A stretch of 64,000 bases of DNA from Paenibacillus sp. AN1007. GTDB taxonomy: Bacteria > Bacillota > Bacilli > Paenibacillales > Paenibacillaceae. Below the pieces are notes generated by a model. The model was given only the letters and a program-made list of their open reading frames with translations, was not told the DNA's origin and did not search any database. Numbering within the stretch: position 1 is the stretch's first letter; each line of letters starts with the position of its first letter. A program made the translations under genes and the position numbers. Location of the stretch: contig NZ_CP159992.1 in the NCBI RefSeq assembly GCF_040702995.1, positions 4,365,501-4,429,500 on the forward strand. Direction: 5' to 3'. Below, piece by piece: positions 45,853-54,364 of this stretch.

Positions 45853-45890
45853 ACAAAATAACCTGGAGAGACGCAAGTCTCCCTAGGTTA
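45853..45890 (-). terminator. terminator between holin and endolysin genes
   Basis: On the minus strand AACCT.GGGAGA and TCTC.CCAGGTT form an imperfect stem followed by ATTTTGTT, about 60 bases after the holin stop. It would reduce read-through into the endolysin gene. Confidence 0.6.
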
Positions 45891-45951
45891 CTTTAAGCTC
45901 ATGTTGTCGAAGTCCAGCTCCACCTATCTGTAAAATAATAACTTGCAGCAT

Positions 45952-46449
45952 CTATTGTTTCTTTACATCATCTTGGGCTGCTGGCAGTTCTGTTTCATCC
46001 GGTTCGGTTTGTGAAAAAGAATCTTTGGTATACGAAGAAAGGTTACCGGGGGATTCCCCGGCTCCTCCCTTCCCCTTCAGCACCTCGATCGCCTGCCGAA
46101 TGGCTGGCGGAATCGGTGCACCCAGCTTGCCCCCATTTTCGATGATCGACAACAGCTCATTGGCGATATAAAAAAAGGCGACCGCATCTCTGAACAAATG
46201 TCCGTCTCCCAGAACACCGTCCACCAGATGAGCCACCGATACCATTGCAAATATAAATACCTTCCGTGCGATCCCGAACATCCCGACATTACTTTCAAGC
46301 TTACCCGTCATCCCCGCTGCGGCGATGCCGGTTAAGTAGTCAAGGATGACGAACACGAGCAATACGCCGAGCACCCCTGACCATCCTCCGAAGAAGTAGG
46401 ATGCCGCCGAGCTACCAACTGCCATGATCCATTTACCTACTGTCTCCAA
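45952..46449 (-). CDS. phage holin (holin_4_1/TcdE-like)
   Basis: A 165-residue membrane protein of the toxin-secretion/phage lysis holin family (PF05105). Three or so hydrophobic segments cover about residues 12-100: the first has SSAASYFFGGWSGVLGVLLV, then VILDYLTGIAAAGMTGKLES, then FAMVSVAHLVDGVLG, and FFYIANELLSIIENGGKLG closes the domain. The C-terminal tail is charged and disordered. I place the start at the TTG at 46449 because GGAGGAAG precedes it. It opens the membrane for the endolysin. Confidence 0.9.
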   Translation of the reverse strand: METVGKWIMAVGSSAASYFFGGWSGVLGVLLVFVILDYLTGIAAAGMTGKLESNVGMFGIARKVFIFAMVSVAHLVDGVLGDGHLFRDAVAFFYIANELLSIIENGGKLGAPIPPAIRQAIEVLKGKGGAGESPGNLSSYTKDSFSQTEPDETELPAAQDDVKKQ

Positions 46450-46535
46450 ACCGCTTCCTCCATCCGAATATAATATGAAAAGCCCTCTGACCACTCCAGA
46501 GGGCATAATAAAAGCGCACCATTTAGGTACGCCGA

Positions 46536-46694
46536 TTAGATTCCTTCAGTTTTCTCTAAAATGTAATCCTCTACTGCCTGTCGATAATCAGGATTAGTAA
46601 TATCATCAAGTAAGTACACCTGACCAGTTTTCGGGTTCATGCCCTTATTTAAAATTCGCTCAGCAGCAATCCTTACTACAACTTCGTTTACCAT
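46536..46694 (-). CDS. small phage protein (52 aa)
   Basis: A 52-residue protein starting MVNEVVVRIAAERILNKGMN, followed by PKTGQVYLLDDITNPDYRQA and an acidic end. The ATG overlaps the stop of the preceding gene (TGATG), and GGGAGGGA lies upstream. The pattern, a helix then PKTG then NPxYRxAV, recurs in small genes between tail fibre and holin in Gram-positive phages. The function is unknown. Confidence 0.8.
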   Translation of the reverse strand: MVNEVVVRIAAERILNKGMNPKTGQVYLLDDITNPDYRQAVEDYILEKTEGI

Positions 46695-46978
46695 CACAAA
46701 ATCCCTCCCGTAGTTTCGTTGGTTAATAGCAGTAACTGGTCTTCTAGTTCCTTCATTTTCTCTTCAGGAGTCAATTCAGGACGAATCCTTTTTATAACTG
46801 GCTTTTTGGTTTCTGGATCAATCTTCTCTACATAATAGATGTTAAGATCGATCTCATCATATTTCAAATCAACGTAATCCAGTTTCTTAATTTCGTTTCG
46901 CGGCGAACCATCACCGGGCATGTAAGAAAGTACAATCTCACCATCTTGGTCATATATGATTCTCATACCTGTTTGCAT
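46694..46978 (-). CDS. hypothetical phage protein (94 aa)
   Basis: A 94-residue protein starting MQTGMRIIYDQDGEIVLSYM, with an acidic middle and a C-terminal coiled helix (PEEKMKELEDQLLLL). The ATG at 46978 has AAGGAGGTGACA upstream, decisive against the longer frame to 47083. It lies between fibre genes and the small protein before the holin. Such proteins are common at this position in PBSX-type tails; I cannot name a function. Confidence 0.75.
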   Translation of the reverse strand: MQTGMRIIYDQDGEIVLSYMPGDGSPRNEIKKLDYVDLKYDEIDLNIYYVEKIDPETKKPVIKRIRPELTPEEKMKELEDQLLLLTNETTGGIL

Positions 46979-47064
46979 TGTACTGTCACCTCCTTCCCCT
47001 ATCTCTATATATTGCGAACACTTGCCAAAAGAAACGTTAAGTAATGACATTAATTCTGAAAATA

Positions 47065-47475
47065 TCAGACGTAAGCTTTCCAAGTGTAATTTGCACCTGA
47101 AACGTTGACGGGAATTCTAAATCCCGATGAATTGATATAAGCGGTATCGTCTCTAGAAGATAACTCGGCTAGTGAATTTCCGGTGAAGAAAAGGACAAAA
47201 AAATTACCGTTACTATTTTTAAGACCTCTGATTAACATCGCTCTTGTGCCAGTGCCGAAGCTGGCGATTACAATGTTTGGTACTGTTGATCCAAAAGGAT
47301 AGTCTACTTTTAGAAATGGCAATAAACCATTGCTAGTATCATCTACAAAACGATAAGTTTGCATCAAGCTGGTATCGTTCGTCAATGTCCCAGAAGCAAT
47401 TAACTCTAAATCTGCGTTTTTATCGAATCCATCTATTCCGTAATTGTTCAACGAGTAGTTATCTATCCCTGGCAT
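47065..47475 (-). CDS. hypothetical phage tail/fibre-associated protein (136 aa)
   Basis: A 136-residue protein rich in beta strands (ASGTLTNDTSLMQTYRFVDD, FFVLFFTGNS, SGFRIPVNVSGANYTWKAYV). The ATG has AAGAGGTGACA upstream and overlaps the stop of the preceding gene (TAATG). AT-rich compared with the baseplate genes, as is usual for host-range modules. Probably a distal fibre or receptor-binding component; no family recognised. Confidence 0.65.
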   Translation of the reverse strand: MPGIDNYSLNNYGIDGFDKNADLELIASGTLTNDTSLMQTYRFVDDTSNGLLPFLKVDYPFGSTVPNIVIASFGTGTRAMLIRGLKNSNGNFFVLFFTGNSLAELSSRDDTAYINSSGFRIPVNVSGANYTWKAYV

Positions 47476-47783
47476 TATGTCACCTCTTTACCGCTGATAA
47501 ATACTGATACTGCGCCAGCAGGAGTGCATGAAAATTGAATAGTCTCCCCTGCGTTAATTATCTGATCTAAGAACGGGATAGTTATCGTGTCATTCCCTTT
47601 AATTTGGTGGTCAAATATGATATACCACCCTGCTATTACCATTCTAAATGTAGCGGCAGTGGTTGTCATATTGCATACACTAACCGCCTTTATCATTGCT
47701 AATGCACCAGCAGGAACGGTGTATGAAGTTGTCAGTGACGATGTTGGGACTCCTCTATAAAACCTTTTTGCTATTGTAGCCAT
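47475..47783 (-). CDS. hypothetical phage tail/fibre-associated protein (102 aa)
   Basis: A 102-residue beta-rich protein starting MATIAKRFYRGVPTSSLTTS, then YTVPAGALAMIKAVSVCNMT. The pattern YTVPAG..A.IK...V.N.T is seen in small adhesin-like tail proteins of phages. It sits between the short fibre gene and the 136-residue protein, with coupled stop/start. Function inferred only from position. Confidence 0.65.
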   Translation of the reverse strand: MATIAKRFYRGVPTSSLTTSYTVPAGALAMIKAVSVCNMTTTAATFRMVIAGWYIIFDHQIKGNDTITIPFLDQIINAGETIQFSCTPAGAVSVFISGKEVT

Positions 47784-48185
47784 CTATAACGCCCCCCATA
47801 GGTCCGATTCATCAAATTTTGCATCAGTGTAAGTTTTAGCATTTGACTGTGCTGTATCAGCCTTTGTTGTGGCATCTGACGCAGCAGTTGATATTGCATT
47901 TTGACGAGCGAGATTTACTGCATTAAGCGTTGCTGCAACTGTCTGTTCAGAGCTGTTTATTTCGTTTCCTAATCTGGTCTTACCTTTGACCATAAGGGAT
48001 GCATCTGGAATATCGTTTTCCCTTATCACTCGGCGTAACATTTCTACTTCATCCTTTGTTGCCACGCTCTCATCAATCTTCTCCCAGTTCTGATCCAAAT
48101 ACTTATCCAGATCAAAATAGGTCGTTGATGGCGAGGAACGATCAATTTTATTCAGCCCTAGATTGGGTGTCTTTGGTTCATTCAT
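47784..48185 (-). CDS. short phage tail fibre protein (133 aa)
   Basis: A 133-residue protein with the N-terminus PKTPNLGLNKIDRSSPSTTY and YLDQNWEKIDESVA, typical of baseplate-attached fibres. It has one Phage_fiber_2-like unit (EQTVAATLNAV) and a C-terminal coiled-coil-like alanine/serine region. The 437-residue fibre of the upstream module shares the same unit (SETVAATEKAV). It ends without a receptor-binding tip, which the two following small proteins may supply. RBS GGAGGTGG upstream. Confidence 0.75.
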   Translation of the reverse strand: MNEPKTPNLGLNKIDRSSPSTTYFDLDKYLDQNWEKIDESVATKDEVEMLRRVIRENDIPDASLMVKGKTRLGNEINSSEQTVAATLNAVNLARQNAISTAASDATTKADTAQSNAKTYTDAKFDESDLWGAL

Positions 48186-48731
48186 TTATGCTCCACCTCC
48201 TGCGAATTTATCCTGCCGAATTTGTTCAATTTCATTCAAGGTCATGCTCTCTACCTCGGCGATGGTCAAATATCTCAGACGGTACTCTACCATCATATGG
48301 GCGGGTTTAATATCTTCGATCGCATTCTTCAGATCGTCCAGATTAGGCGGCAATCCCCACGTATCGATAAAACGGATCAAGATACGGTACTTCCCTGAAT
48401 CGACCGACACATCAATGCCCCCATTTTCGTACGCTTGGGCAACGTTCTTAAGCATGGAGCCTGAGACTTTGCCGCTGCCGCGCATTTTGGAGATGATGAC
48501 GGATCGGCGCTGATCGTCCGGTTTGGCCCGGTTGATCGGAATCTGCAAATCCCGTTCATATCGCTGCAACGCCCAGGTTGCTGATTCCGGGTAAAACTGC
48601 TGCAGTACATCTTCTACCCCAGCAGCAAGCTGGTCTAATGCTGCGCCTTCCGTCTGCGTCAGAAGCTGCATCTCCAGCACATTTTCATAGAGCGGAGGCA
48701 GCAGATTCATTAATACATCCGCTTTACTCAC
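48186..48731 (-). CDS. baseplate protein XkdU/YmfQ-like (DUF2313), module A
   Basis: A 181-residue tail assembly protein of the YmfQ/DUF2313 family. It has LMNLLPPLYENVLEMQLLTQ, ATWALQRYERDLQIPI, DQRRSVIISKMRGSGKVSGS, and LPPNLDDLKNAIEDIKPAHM. The GTG at 48731 has GAAGGTGA upstream and overlaps the baseplate J stop (GTGA). It connects baseplate and fibres. Its counterpart in the other module is at 58853-59443. Confidence 0.88.
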   Translation of the reverse strand: MSKADVLMNLLPPLYENVLEMQLLTQTEGAALDQLAAGVEDVLQQFYPESATWALQRYERDLQIPINRAKPDDQRRSVIISKMRGSGKVSGSMLKNVAQAYENGGIDVSVDSGKYRILIRFIDTWGLPPNLDDLKNAIEDIKPAHMMVEYRLRYLTIAEVESMTLNEIEQIRQDKFAGGGA

Positions 48732-49786
48732 GTCACCTTCACCGTCCCCAGCACAGCGACAGCTCCCGGTGCAATCTCCAGATTGGACATGCCGCCGTTG
48801 ACCAGCAGATTGCTGTAATCGATCACAGGCGGAATATCCAGAATGACATTGGCAATCCTTGTCCAACGAACGAGCGGATCAGCAAAAGCCAGTTCTTTCA
48901 GATATGCCGTCACCCCCGTCTCAATCAAAGATTCCACGCCTTCATACGTTGATCCTGAAGCGAGTGTAACCTGTACTTCGATATCAATGGGGACTTCTTC
49001 CGCCCCCACAACTGTGACAACAGGGCCTATGGGGGCGGCCCCTTCGCCCATGCCATCCTGCGTAGGATCGATATACTGCTGCACGGCCTCAATGATGCCC
49101 TCAGCAGGAGCATGCATCTCATTATTGAGCAAAGCCACCTTAACCGTGCCCGGACCATTCCACAGCGGAAATGCCTTCGCTTTGCCAACTCCGGAATTTT
49201 CCCGCGCCCACAGCTCATATTGATACTTGTTCGCACTTGTGACCGGGCGAGAAACTTTGTCCTGATAACGATCATACAGAGCTTGATCGGTCTCCTCGTC
49301 TTCCCCTGGAACCAACAATTTGTTTAATTCGGCGGTGGTCAGTCCTGCAATGTAATCAATGGGTAACAGTGTCCCGGTGTACTCATTGCCTTCCGCACCA
49401 GCAACCTCACTTTCGAGCAAAAATTGCCCTGCGGTGATCCGCTCCACAGCTCTATATACTCGTTCGCCTGTCGAAAAACGGCTTTCCAGCGGAACATCCA
49501 CAGGTTTGCCCGCATTATCTCGAAAGCTTGCAGACCAACGCGCCTTCGTAGGCGGTTTGCGGGTAATGCCTGACCACGCTACCGCGCGATCCAGATACTC
49601 ACCCGAAGCGGTATCCGCAAATTTCAGATTGGCGTTGATATCCAATTCAATATACATCTGGGCCATCTCCACCGCTGCTGGAGCGAGGGCATCATAGATG
49701 ATGCTGCCTTCCCGCTTGTCCACGCCATCCGGAACCTTGTCCAACATCCGGGTCAATATGACTTCAAATGTTTCCTGTTCATACAT
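48728..49786 (-). CDS. baseplate J-like protein (XkdT), module A
   Basis: A 352-residue baseplate wedge protein of the Baseplate_J family (PF04865). The N-terminus MYEQETFEVILTRMLDKVPD and EGSIIYDALAPAAVEMAQMY are diagnostic, and the IDYSNLLVNGG and AVLGTVKVT end matches XkdT. It overlaps the DUF2634 gene by 8 bases. Contractile tails need it for sheath attachment. The module B copy is at 59635-60774. Confidence 0.92.
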   Translation of the reverse strand: MYEQETFEVILTRMLDKVPDGVDKREGSIIYDALAPAAVEMAQMYIELDINANLKFADTASGEYLDRAVAWSGITRKPPTKARWSASFRDNAGKPVDVPLESRFSTGERVYRAVERITAGQFLLESEVAGAEGNEYTGTLLPIDYIAGLTTAELNKLLVPGEDEETDQALYDRYQDKVSRPVTSANKYQYELWARENSGVGKAKAFPLWNGPGTVKVALLNNEMHAPAEGIIEAVQQYIDPTQDGMGEGAAPIGPVVTVVGAEEVPIDIEVQVTLASGSTYEGVESLIETGVTAYLKELAFADPLVRWTRIANVILDIPPVIDYSNLLVNGGMSNLEIAPGAVAVLGTVKVT

Positions 49787-50192
49787 TCATGTTCACCTCC
49801 GTCTCCTGTCTGAAGCTTCCGAAATCCGTTGTTACGGTAAAAGAAACCTTGACTCCATCCGGCTCATGGACAAAATGAAATTCGGTGACTTCCGAAATTC
49901 GGTCGTCTGGAAGAAGTGCTTCCTGAATCCAGCGTTCCAGTTCGGATTCAACCATGGATTTCCCGGAAATACCTTCCCAAGACCATTCCATGCCGTAATC
50001 AGGCGAATAAATCAGATGTTCATAACGACGTGTGGACAAAACTTTGTACACTGCCTGTTTAACTGCCTCTTTTCCGTCTAACTGAAGCCTTCCAATGCGC
50101 TGCCCTGAAGCCTGAAGCACATAAGTTAGACTCGGAAGCACCGAAACTTCTTCCTGATCTTCTCCACCTATTTGAGAACCTTGAGGAATCAT
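49779..50192 (-). CDS. XkdS-like baseplate protein (DUF2634), module A
   Basis: A 137-residue gp25/DUF2634-type protein with LPSLTYVLQASGQRIGRLQL, GKEAVKQAVYKVLSTRRYEH and LIYSPDYGMEWSWEGISGKS. The family contributes to the baseplate of PBSX-like contractile tails. It overlaps XkdR by 4 bases (ATGA) and baseplate J by 8. Confidence 0.9.
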   Translation of the reverse strand: MIPQGSQIGGEDQEEVSVLPSLTYVLQASGQRIGRLQLDGKEAVKQAVYKVLSTRRYEHLIYSPDYGMEWSWEGISGKSMVESELERWIQEALLPDDRISEVTEFHFVHEPDGVKVSFTVTTDFGSFRQETEVNMNV

Positions 50193-50446
50193 GGCTTCAC
50201 CAGCCGATCCAATACAACATAACTGTCCCCACCCTGTACACGCAGCAACAAAGCCGAGTCTCCCATCATCCAGCTTTTTTGGGCTACCGATTCCGTGAGT
50301 ACGAGAAAAGGGTCACTCAGTGCAAGCCGCTGCTCCACGGTGATCTCCAAAGGCTGCGTGTTCGTCACGCTTCCGTACATAATCTGTACGGGTGACTTGG
50401 CATCTACAGCGGCCACCGCCGCTTTTTTAATCACATCAAGCATCAT
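50189..50446 (-). CDS. XkdR-like protein (DUF2577), module A
   Basis: An 85-residue DUF2577 protein starting MMLDVIKKAAVAAVDAKSPV. The SDPFLVLTESVAQKSWMMGD and LLLRVQGGDSYVVLDRL strands are typical. It belongs to the baseplate hub region in PBSX. Much shorter than the 136-residue counterpart in module B. Confidence 0.88.
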   Translation of the reverse strand: MMLDVIKKAAVAAVDAKSPVQIMYGSVTNTQPLEITVEQRLALSDPFLVLTESVAQKSWMMGDSALLLRVQGGDSYVVLDRLVKP

Positions 50447-50452
50447 TACTGG

Positions 50453-51462
50453 TTACACCACCTTCAAATCCAGTGACATTGTGTGCACACCCCCCTGTAC
50501 CTTGTGCGTACACTCGTCCACCAGAAAATATTGATTGATCTTCAATTCATCGATCTGAATGTTGACGAAACTTCCGGCTCTCACCTTGAAATCGCCAAGA
50601 GCATCGACTTTCAACGTCTGTGTCTCCCGGTTACGCAGGGTCATCAGCGTTTTCAGCATGTCATCAATCTGACCTTGATTCAGACCATCGTCCGCTTTTT
50701 GGTACAAAAAAGCAGCCCCCATCGACGGATGCTGCCTGAATCCTGATGCACAAACGTTTCCCGTTTGCCCGTATCCTTGTTATCCCGATACAACTTGATT
50801 TTGTTATAGGTCTGCTCGTCAATCGACCTTGTGTAACTGTAATCCGTAAGCAGGCTGTGATCCCCAATGACAAAGCCATAGGGCATCTCTTCTACGTCCC
50901 GAAGGGTAAGCCTGCCGAAATCATCGTAAAAGATATAGTTTTTACCGCCATAAATCAGCGTCCGATCCAAAGCTTCACAGATCATATCCATCAGCTTTTT
51001 ATTATCAAAAAGCATACGTGGAATGACATACTTGGGCTGCTTCAACTCACCCGTTTTCAGCTGAAAATCCGCTGCAATACGCTTGATCACATCCGCCGCT
51101 GTGGCGTTAACAAACTGATACGTCTGATTCGCGGTGAGATAACGTGTCTGGTCATAGGCTTTGATCTTCACACTCTCGTCCTTGCTGCTGTCCACTGAGA
51201 AAACATATCCATAGAATATACCTTCTTTCCCATGAGAGTATCGTACAACATATCCATTCTCGTAACTAAATTTCCGATTCTGAAATATGCTGCCCTTAAT
51301 CAACGTAAATTCGAGAGAGGATGGCTTGCCGATTCGAGAGGTTTTATACGAAATATCGCCAGCAATATCGCTGATGTCCCAGATGTTACCTTGTTTGTCA
51401 TCCAACAACAGCTCTTCCTTCTCAATCAATTTCCGGTTGTCCAGATGGATCACCTGCTGCAT
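50453..51462 (-). pseudogene. XkdQ-like hub protein, frameshifted (module A)
   Basis: The first part (to about residue 260) matches XkdQ: LIEKEELLLDDKQGNIWDIS, TSRIGKPSSLEF, then VEEMPYGFVIGDHSLLTDYS and KRETFVHQDSGSIRRWG. The frame then breaks at a run of six T (minus strand, 50711-50706). The expected continuation YQKADDGLNQGQIDDMLKTL to HTMSLDLKVV lies in the -1 frame and ends at 50453. The ATG at 51462 has AAAGGAGGGA upstream. One missing T, a sequencing error, or -1 slippage on CTTTTTTG would all explain it. The intact counterpart in module B is a single frame of 329 residues. Confidence 0.8.
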
Positions 51463-51475
51463 ATCGTCCCTCCTT

Positions 51476-52174
51476 TCACGGAAGCTTAATAACAAGTCCA
51501 ACGGGCAGCTTCTTGAGCTGTGCGTCTTTGATGCCATTCAGCTTCTGCAGCTCTTTCCAGCGTGCTCCGTCACCCAGATGAGCTTTGGCGACAGACCACA
51601 GGGAGTCTCCAGCTTTCAGCGTGACGGTCTTGGGTTTTACTTTTTCATTCGGCCGAGAGGCTTTGGTTTTCATTTTCGAAGCCGCAGTCTTGTTCTGACT
51701 GTTCTTCACAGGTTCTACTTTTTTCGCGGCATAAAAAACATACTGCTTCAGCTTGAGATCATACTGAATATCCCCTACCGTACCCGCTGTCTCCTTCCAA
51801 TCAAAGCTCTCGATGGAGACAGCCATGTTGACCGTATATCTTGCACTGGAAAAGATCAGCCTGACGGGTCGTCCTGTCTGCATCCAGCGGATGATATCCT
51901 TCACATACTCATAGGGATCACGGTATAACTCTTTCGGGGCTCCGGGGTCTCTAGCGTCGTATTTGTAATGATATGGACTGTAATCAGCCGGAAAAATACC
52001 GCTGAAGCTTACTTCACGAAGTTTTGGGGACTTGATCACATTGATCTCCCCTAGACGGCTAACGTTAAACGTACTTCCGTCCCCTGCATCTGAAAACTCA
52101 ATACTCTCCGGTATAACCGGGAAATAAATATATTCCGCACGGTTGTTAAAGCTTAACTGAATCGAATAGTCCAC
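51476..52174 (-). CDS. LysM domain tail protein (XkdP-like), module A
   Basis: A 232-residue protein with an N-terminal XkdP/gp53-type domain (YFPVIPESIEF, LGEINVIKSPKLREVSFSGI) and a lysine-rich linker. The C-terminal LysM (about 182-230) contains TLKAGDSLWSVAKAHLGDGA and RWKELQKLNGI. It links the tape measure or tail tube end to the hub. The GTG at 52174 directly follows the tape measure stop. Confidence 0.9.
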   Translation of the reverse strand: MDYSIQLSFNNRAEYIYFPVIPESIEFSDAGDGSTFNVSRLGEINVIKSPKLREVSFSGIFPADYSPYHYKYDARDPGAPKELYRDPYEYVKDIIRWMQTGRPVRLIFSSARYTVNMAVSIESFDWKETAGTVGDIQYDLKLKQYVFYAAKKVEPVKNSQNKTAASKMKTKASRPNEKVKPKTVTLKAGDSLWSVAKAHLGDGARWKELQKLNGIKDAQLKKLPVGLVIKLP

Positions 52175-54157
52175 TTATCCATACACCCCCTGGGCACTGG
52201 AAACGATCTGACTGTTCAGTCCATCGGTAATTTTACTAATAATACTGTCTACATCATGACCACTATTTATATCACCTGTCGTCACCTGCACCGTTGGTGT
52301 CAGACTGACGAAGCGCTGGGTCGCCTGCATCTCGGCAAGCTCACGCATCAGTTTCAGATCCTCGCTCGTTACGTCCACGGTGCCGTCCACATCACCGATT
52401 TTGTCCACCTGTCCGATATTGTTAATCTTGTTGAGGTTACTCATATTGTTCATGTTTGTGGGGGCAGGTGCTGTTGGTATGGATGGCATGGGAGGAGTTT
52501 TGGGGTTCGCACTCTTGCCGAAACCGTTCCCGAATCCACCAGGCAAATTTGTGTCTATAGAGTTTGGATTGGGCATAGAAGGTATTTTTGAAAATAACTT
52601 TTTTGATACATCCTGTCCATTATCAAGTACCTTGGGATCGAACTCTCCGTTCATCCGCTTCATATGGAATACATCTTTATCACTCTGAGGCTCCATTAAT
52701 TTAATAGTGTCCATCCATCCCTTGACGTTTTTGCCCACGATGTTGATATCAGATTCGGACAAGACTGCCAAATTCGTGCCAAAAGTATCGTTGATAAAGG
52801 AAGCCACTTTACCAATTGCCCCCATTGCTTTCCCAAGAAACCCCTCGATCCCTACTATAATATTGTAAAATGTCTGCAATGCGAACATTCCTAAATCATA
52901 GAGCAGTTTTTTCCCTGCATAGATCGGGGCATTAAACACATTTGCTATGAAATCTGCGAAGATAGCGAAGCCATTCCACATGTTCGCAATCACTACTCTT
53001 ACCATCTCTCCAAGCAGCATAAATGTACCGATAATTACTCCTAAAATCTCGGTTCCTGATACGCCCATCATGTTCAAGATACCAATGACTGCTGCGATGG
53101 CAGCAATGGCAAGCAGAATCGGCCAATTCAGCAATAACCAAGCAGCAGCGAGACTATAAACTTGGGCAATGACCAAAGCCAGAACTACAATCGCTAACGC
53201 CATCAGGATCGGCTGAATAATATCCCAGTTCTGCTGAATTACAGCAGCGATATACAAGATACCATCGACCAGCATCTTCAGTGCGTTAGCAGCTACCATA
53301 AATGCATTGCTGATCCATTCAATTATGCCCGTAAATTCTCCATTGGCAAAAGCTTCATTCAATCGATCTAATAGAGGTGTCAGAGCCATGAGGGCTGCCT
53401 GTCCAATCTGACCAAGTACTCCATTGAATTGGTTTACAAGTGCATTCCACTTCTGGAGAGGTGAATCCAGCATGGTTTCGAAAGCTTGTTGGGTGTAGCC
53501 TTGCTTTTGCAAAATCACATCTAACTTCTGAATAAACCCGTCCAGATTGGATGCATCAATCGTCTGCTGCAGCCCTGCCCCGTTTAACACTCCTTCTGGA
53601 ATATTAAAAGACTTAGCCAGATCACCATTATCTCCATTCATGGCGGCAACTAAGGCTCCTGCTGCGTCTGACATGTTTTTGCCATCTGGAGATAACATGC
53701 TCATCCGTTTAGCCATATCCCGCAGCTTGTCCATCTGATCTGTATTCTGTGCATATGGGATAAGGGACAGTGCACCTTGTAAACCATCCGTTACATTCTG
53801 TCCACTCTTGAATCCTTCTGCTCGATAACGATTAAATATCGTCTCTCCCTGAGCATCATCGCCTGCTGCAGCCATATACCGATGCTTCAGGTCCTCCTCC
53901 TGTGCTGCCGGGGACAGAACGGCTTGTCCTGCTGACTTGATCATGCCAATCCAGGCTCTGACTCGCTGAGCCCCTTCAGCAAAAGCCGCATTCACTTTAG
54001 CCTGCTCCTGAGATACCTCTCGAAGCAGATTACCTGCAGCAGCAATGCTGTTCAAACGCGCAGAGCTAAACGCAGTACTGATCGCCGCAGGCATCCGTTG
54101 AAATTGCTGAATCATTCGGTTGGACATGACATATAACCTTGCAAACATGGCATACAT
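52175..54157 (-). CDS. tail tape measure protein, module A
   Basis: A 660-residue tape measure protein, setting tail length. The N-terminal half is helical (RVRAWIGMIKSAGQAVLSPA, AAGDDAQGETIFNRYRAEGF). Long hydrophobic stretches lie at about 265-400. The tail is Pro/Asn-rich (SIDTNLPGGFGNGFGKSANP), with a C-terminal LTPTVQVTTGDINS. It follows the chaperone genes as in all tailed phages. The ATG has AAGGAGGGA about 12 bases upstream. At this length the tail would be moderately short for a contractile tail. Confidence 0.9.
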   Translation of the reverse strand: MYAMFARLYVMSNRMIQQFQRMPAAISTAFSSARLNSIAAAGNLLREVSQEQAKVNAAFAEGAQRVRAWIGMIKSAGQAVLSPAAQEEDLKHRYMAAAGDDAQGETIFNRYRAEGFKSGQNVTDGLQGALSLIPYAQNTDQMDKLRDMAKRMSMLSPDGKNMSDAAGALVAAMNGDNGDLAKSFNIPEGVLNGAGLQQTIDASNLDGFIQKLDVILQKQGYTQQAFETMLDSPLQKWNALVNQFNGVLGQIGQAALMALTPLLDRLNEAFANGEFTGIIEWISNAFMVAANALKMLVDGILYIAAVIQQNWDIIQPILMALAIVVLALVIAQVYSLAAAWLLLNWPILLAIAAIAAVIGILNMMGVSGTEILGVIIGTFMLLGEMVRVVIANMWNGFAIFADFIANVFNAPIYAGKKLLYDLGMFALQTFYNIIVGIEGFLGKAMGAIGKVASFINDTFGTNLAVLSESDINIVGKNVKGWMDTIKLMEPQSDKDVFHMKRMNGEFDPKVLDNGQDVSKKLFSKIPSMPNPNSIDTNLPGGFGNGFGKSANPKTPPMPSIPTAPAPTNMNNMSNLNKINNIGQVDKIGDVDGTVDVTSEDLKLMRELAEMQATQRFVSLTPTVQVTTGDINSGHDVDSIISKITDGLNSQIVSSAQGVYG

Positions 54158-54181
54158 ACTTTCATTTCCCTCCTTCCTTCA

Positions 54182-54364
54182 TTATTTCTTCCGAGTGCGG
54201 CTTCTCGCCCGCTCTTTCTTCTCTTCCTCCACCCGGACCTGGATCATCGCATAGATCGCGGCCCTTTCTCGCATCGAGAAGGCCATTAGCTCATGCGGCA
54301 AAATCTTTAATTCATGGAGAGCGTAATACGCCAGATTGGCTTCGGAATCGCCCTCTTTGATTAG
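54182..54364 (-). CDS. frameshift extension of the tail assembly chaperone (-1 frame)
   Basis: A 60-codon open stretch in the -1 frame relative to the chaperone gene. It starts at the slippery site with LIKEGDSEANLAYYALHELK and ends in the basic tail RARSRTRKK. It lacks its own start codon and ribosome binding site near the 5' end. It ends 25 bases before the tape measure start. With the 140 residues of the upstream gene it makes a 200-residue product, analogous to lambda gpGT. The internal composition is clearly coding. Confidence 0.82.
   Translation of the reverse strand, partial: LIKEGDSEANLAYYALHELKILPHELMAFSMRERAAIYAMIQVRVEEEKKERARSRTRKK

Noticed and set aside
45853-45890. Hairpin considered as a phage attachment site
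   Set aside because: It has the stem plus T-run of a terminator and sits directly after the holin gene.
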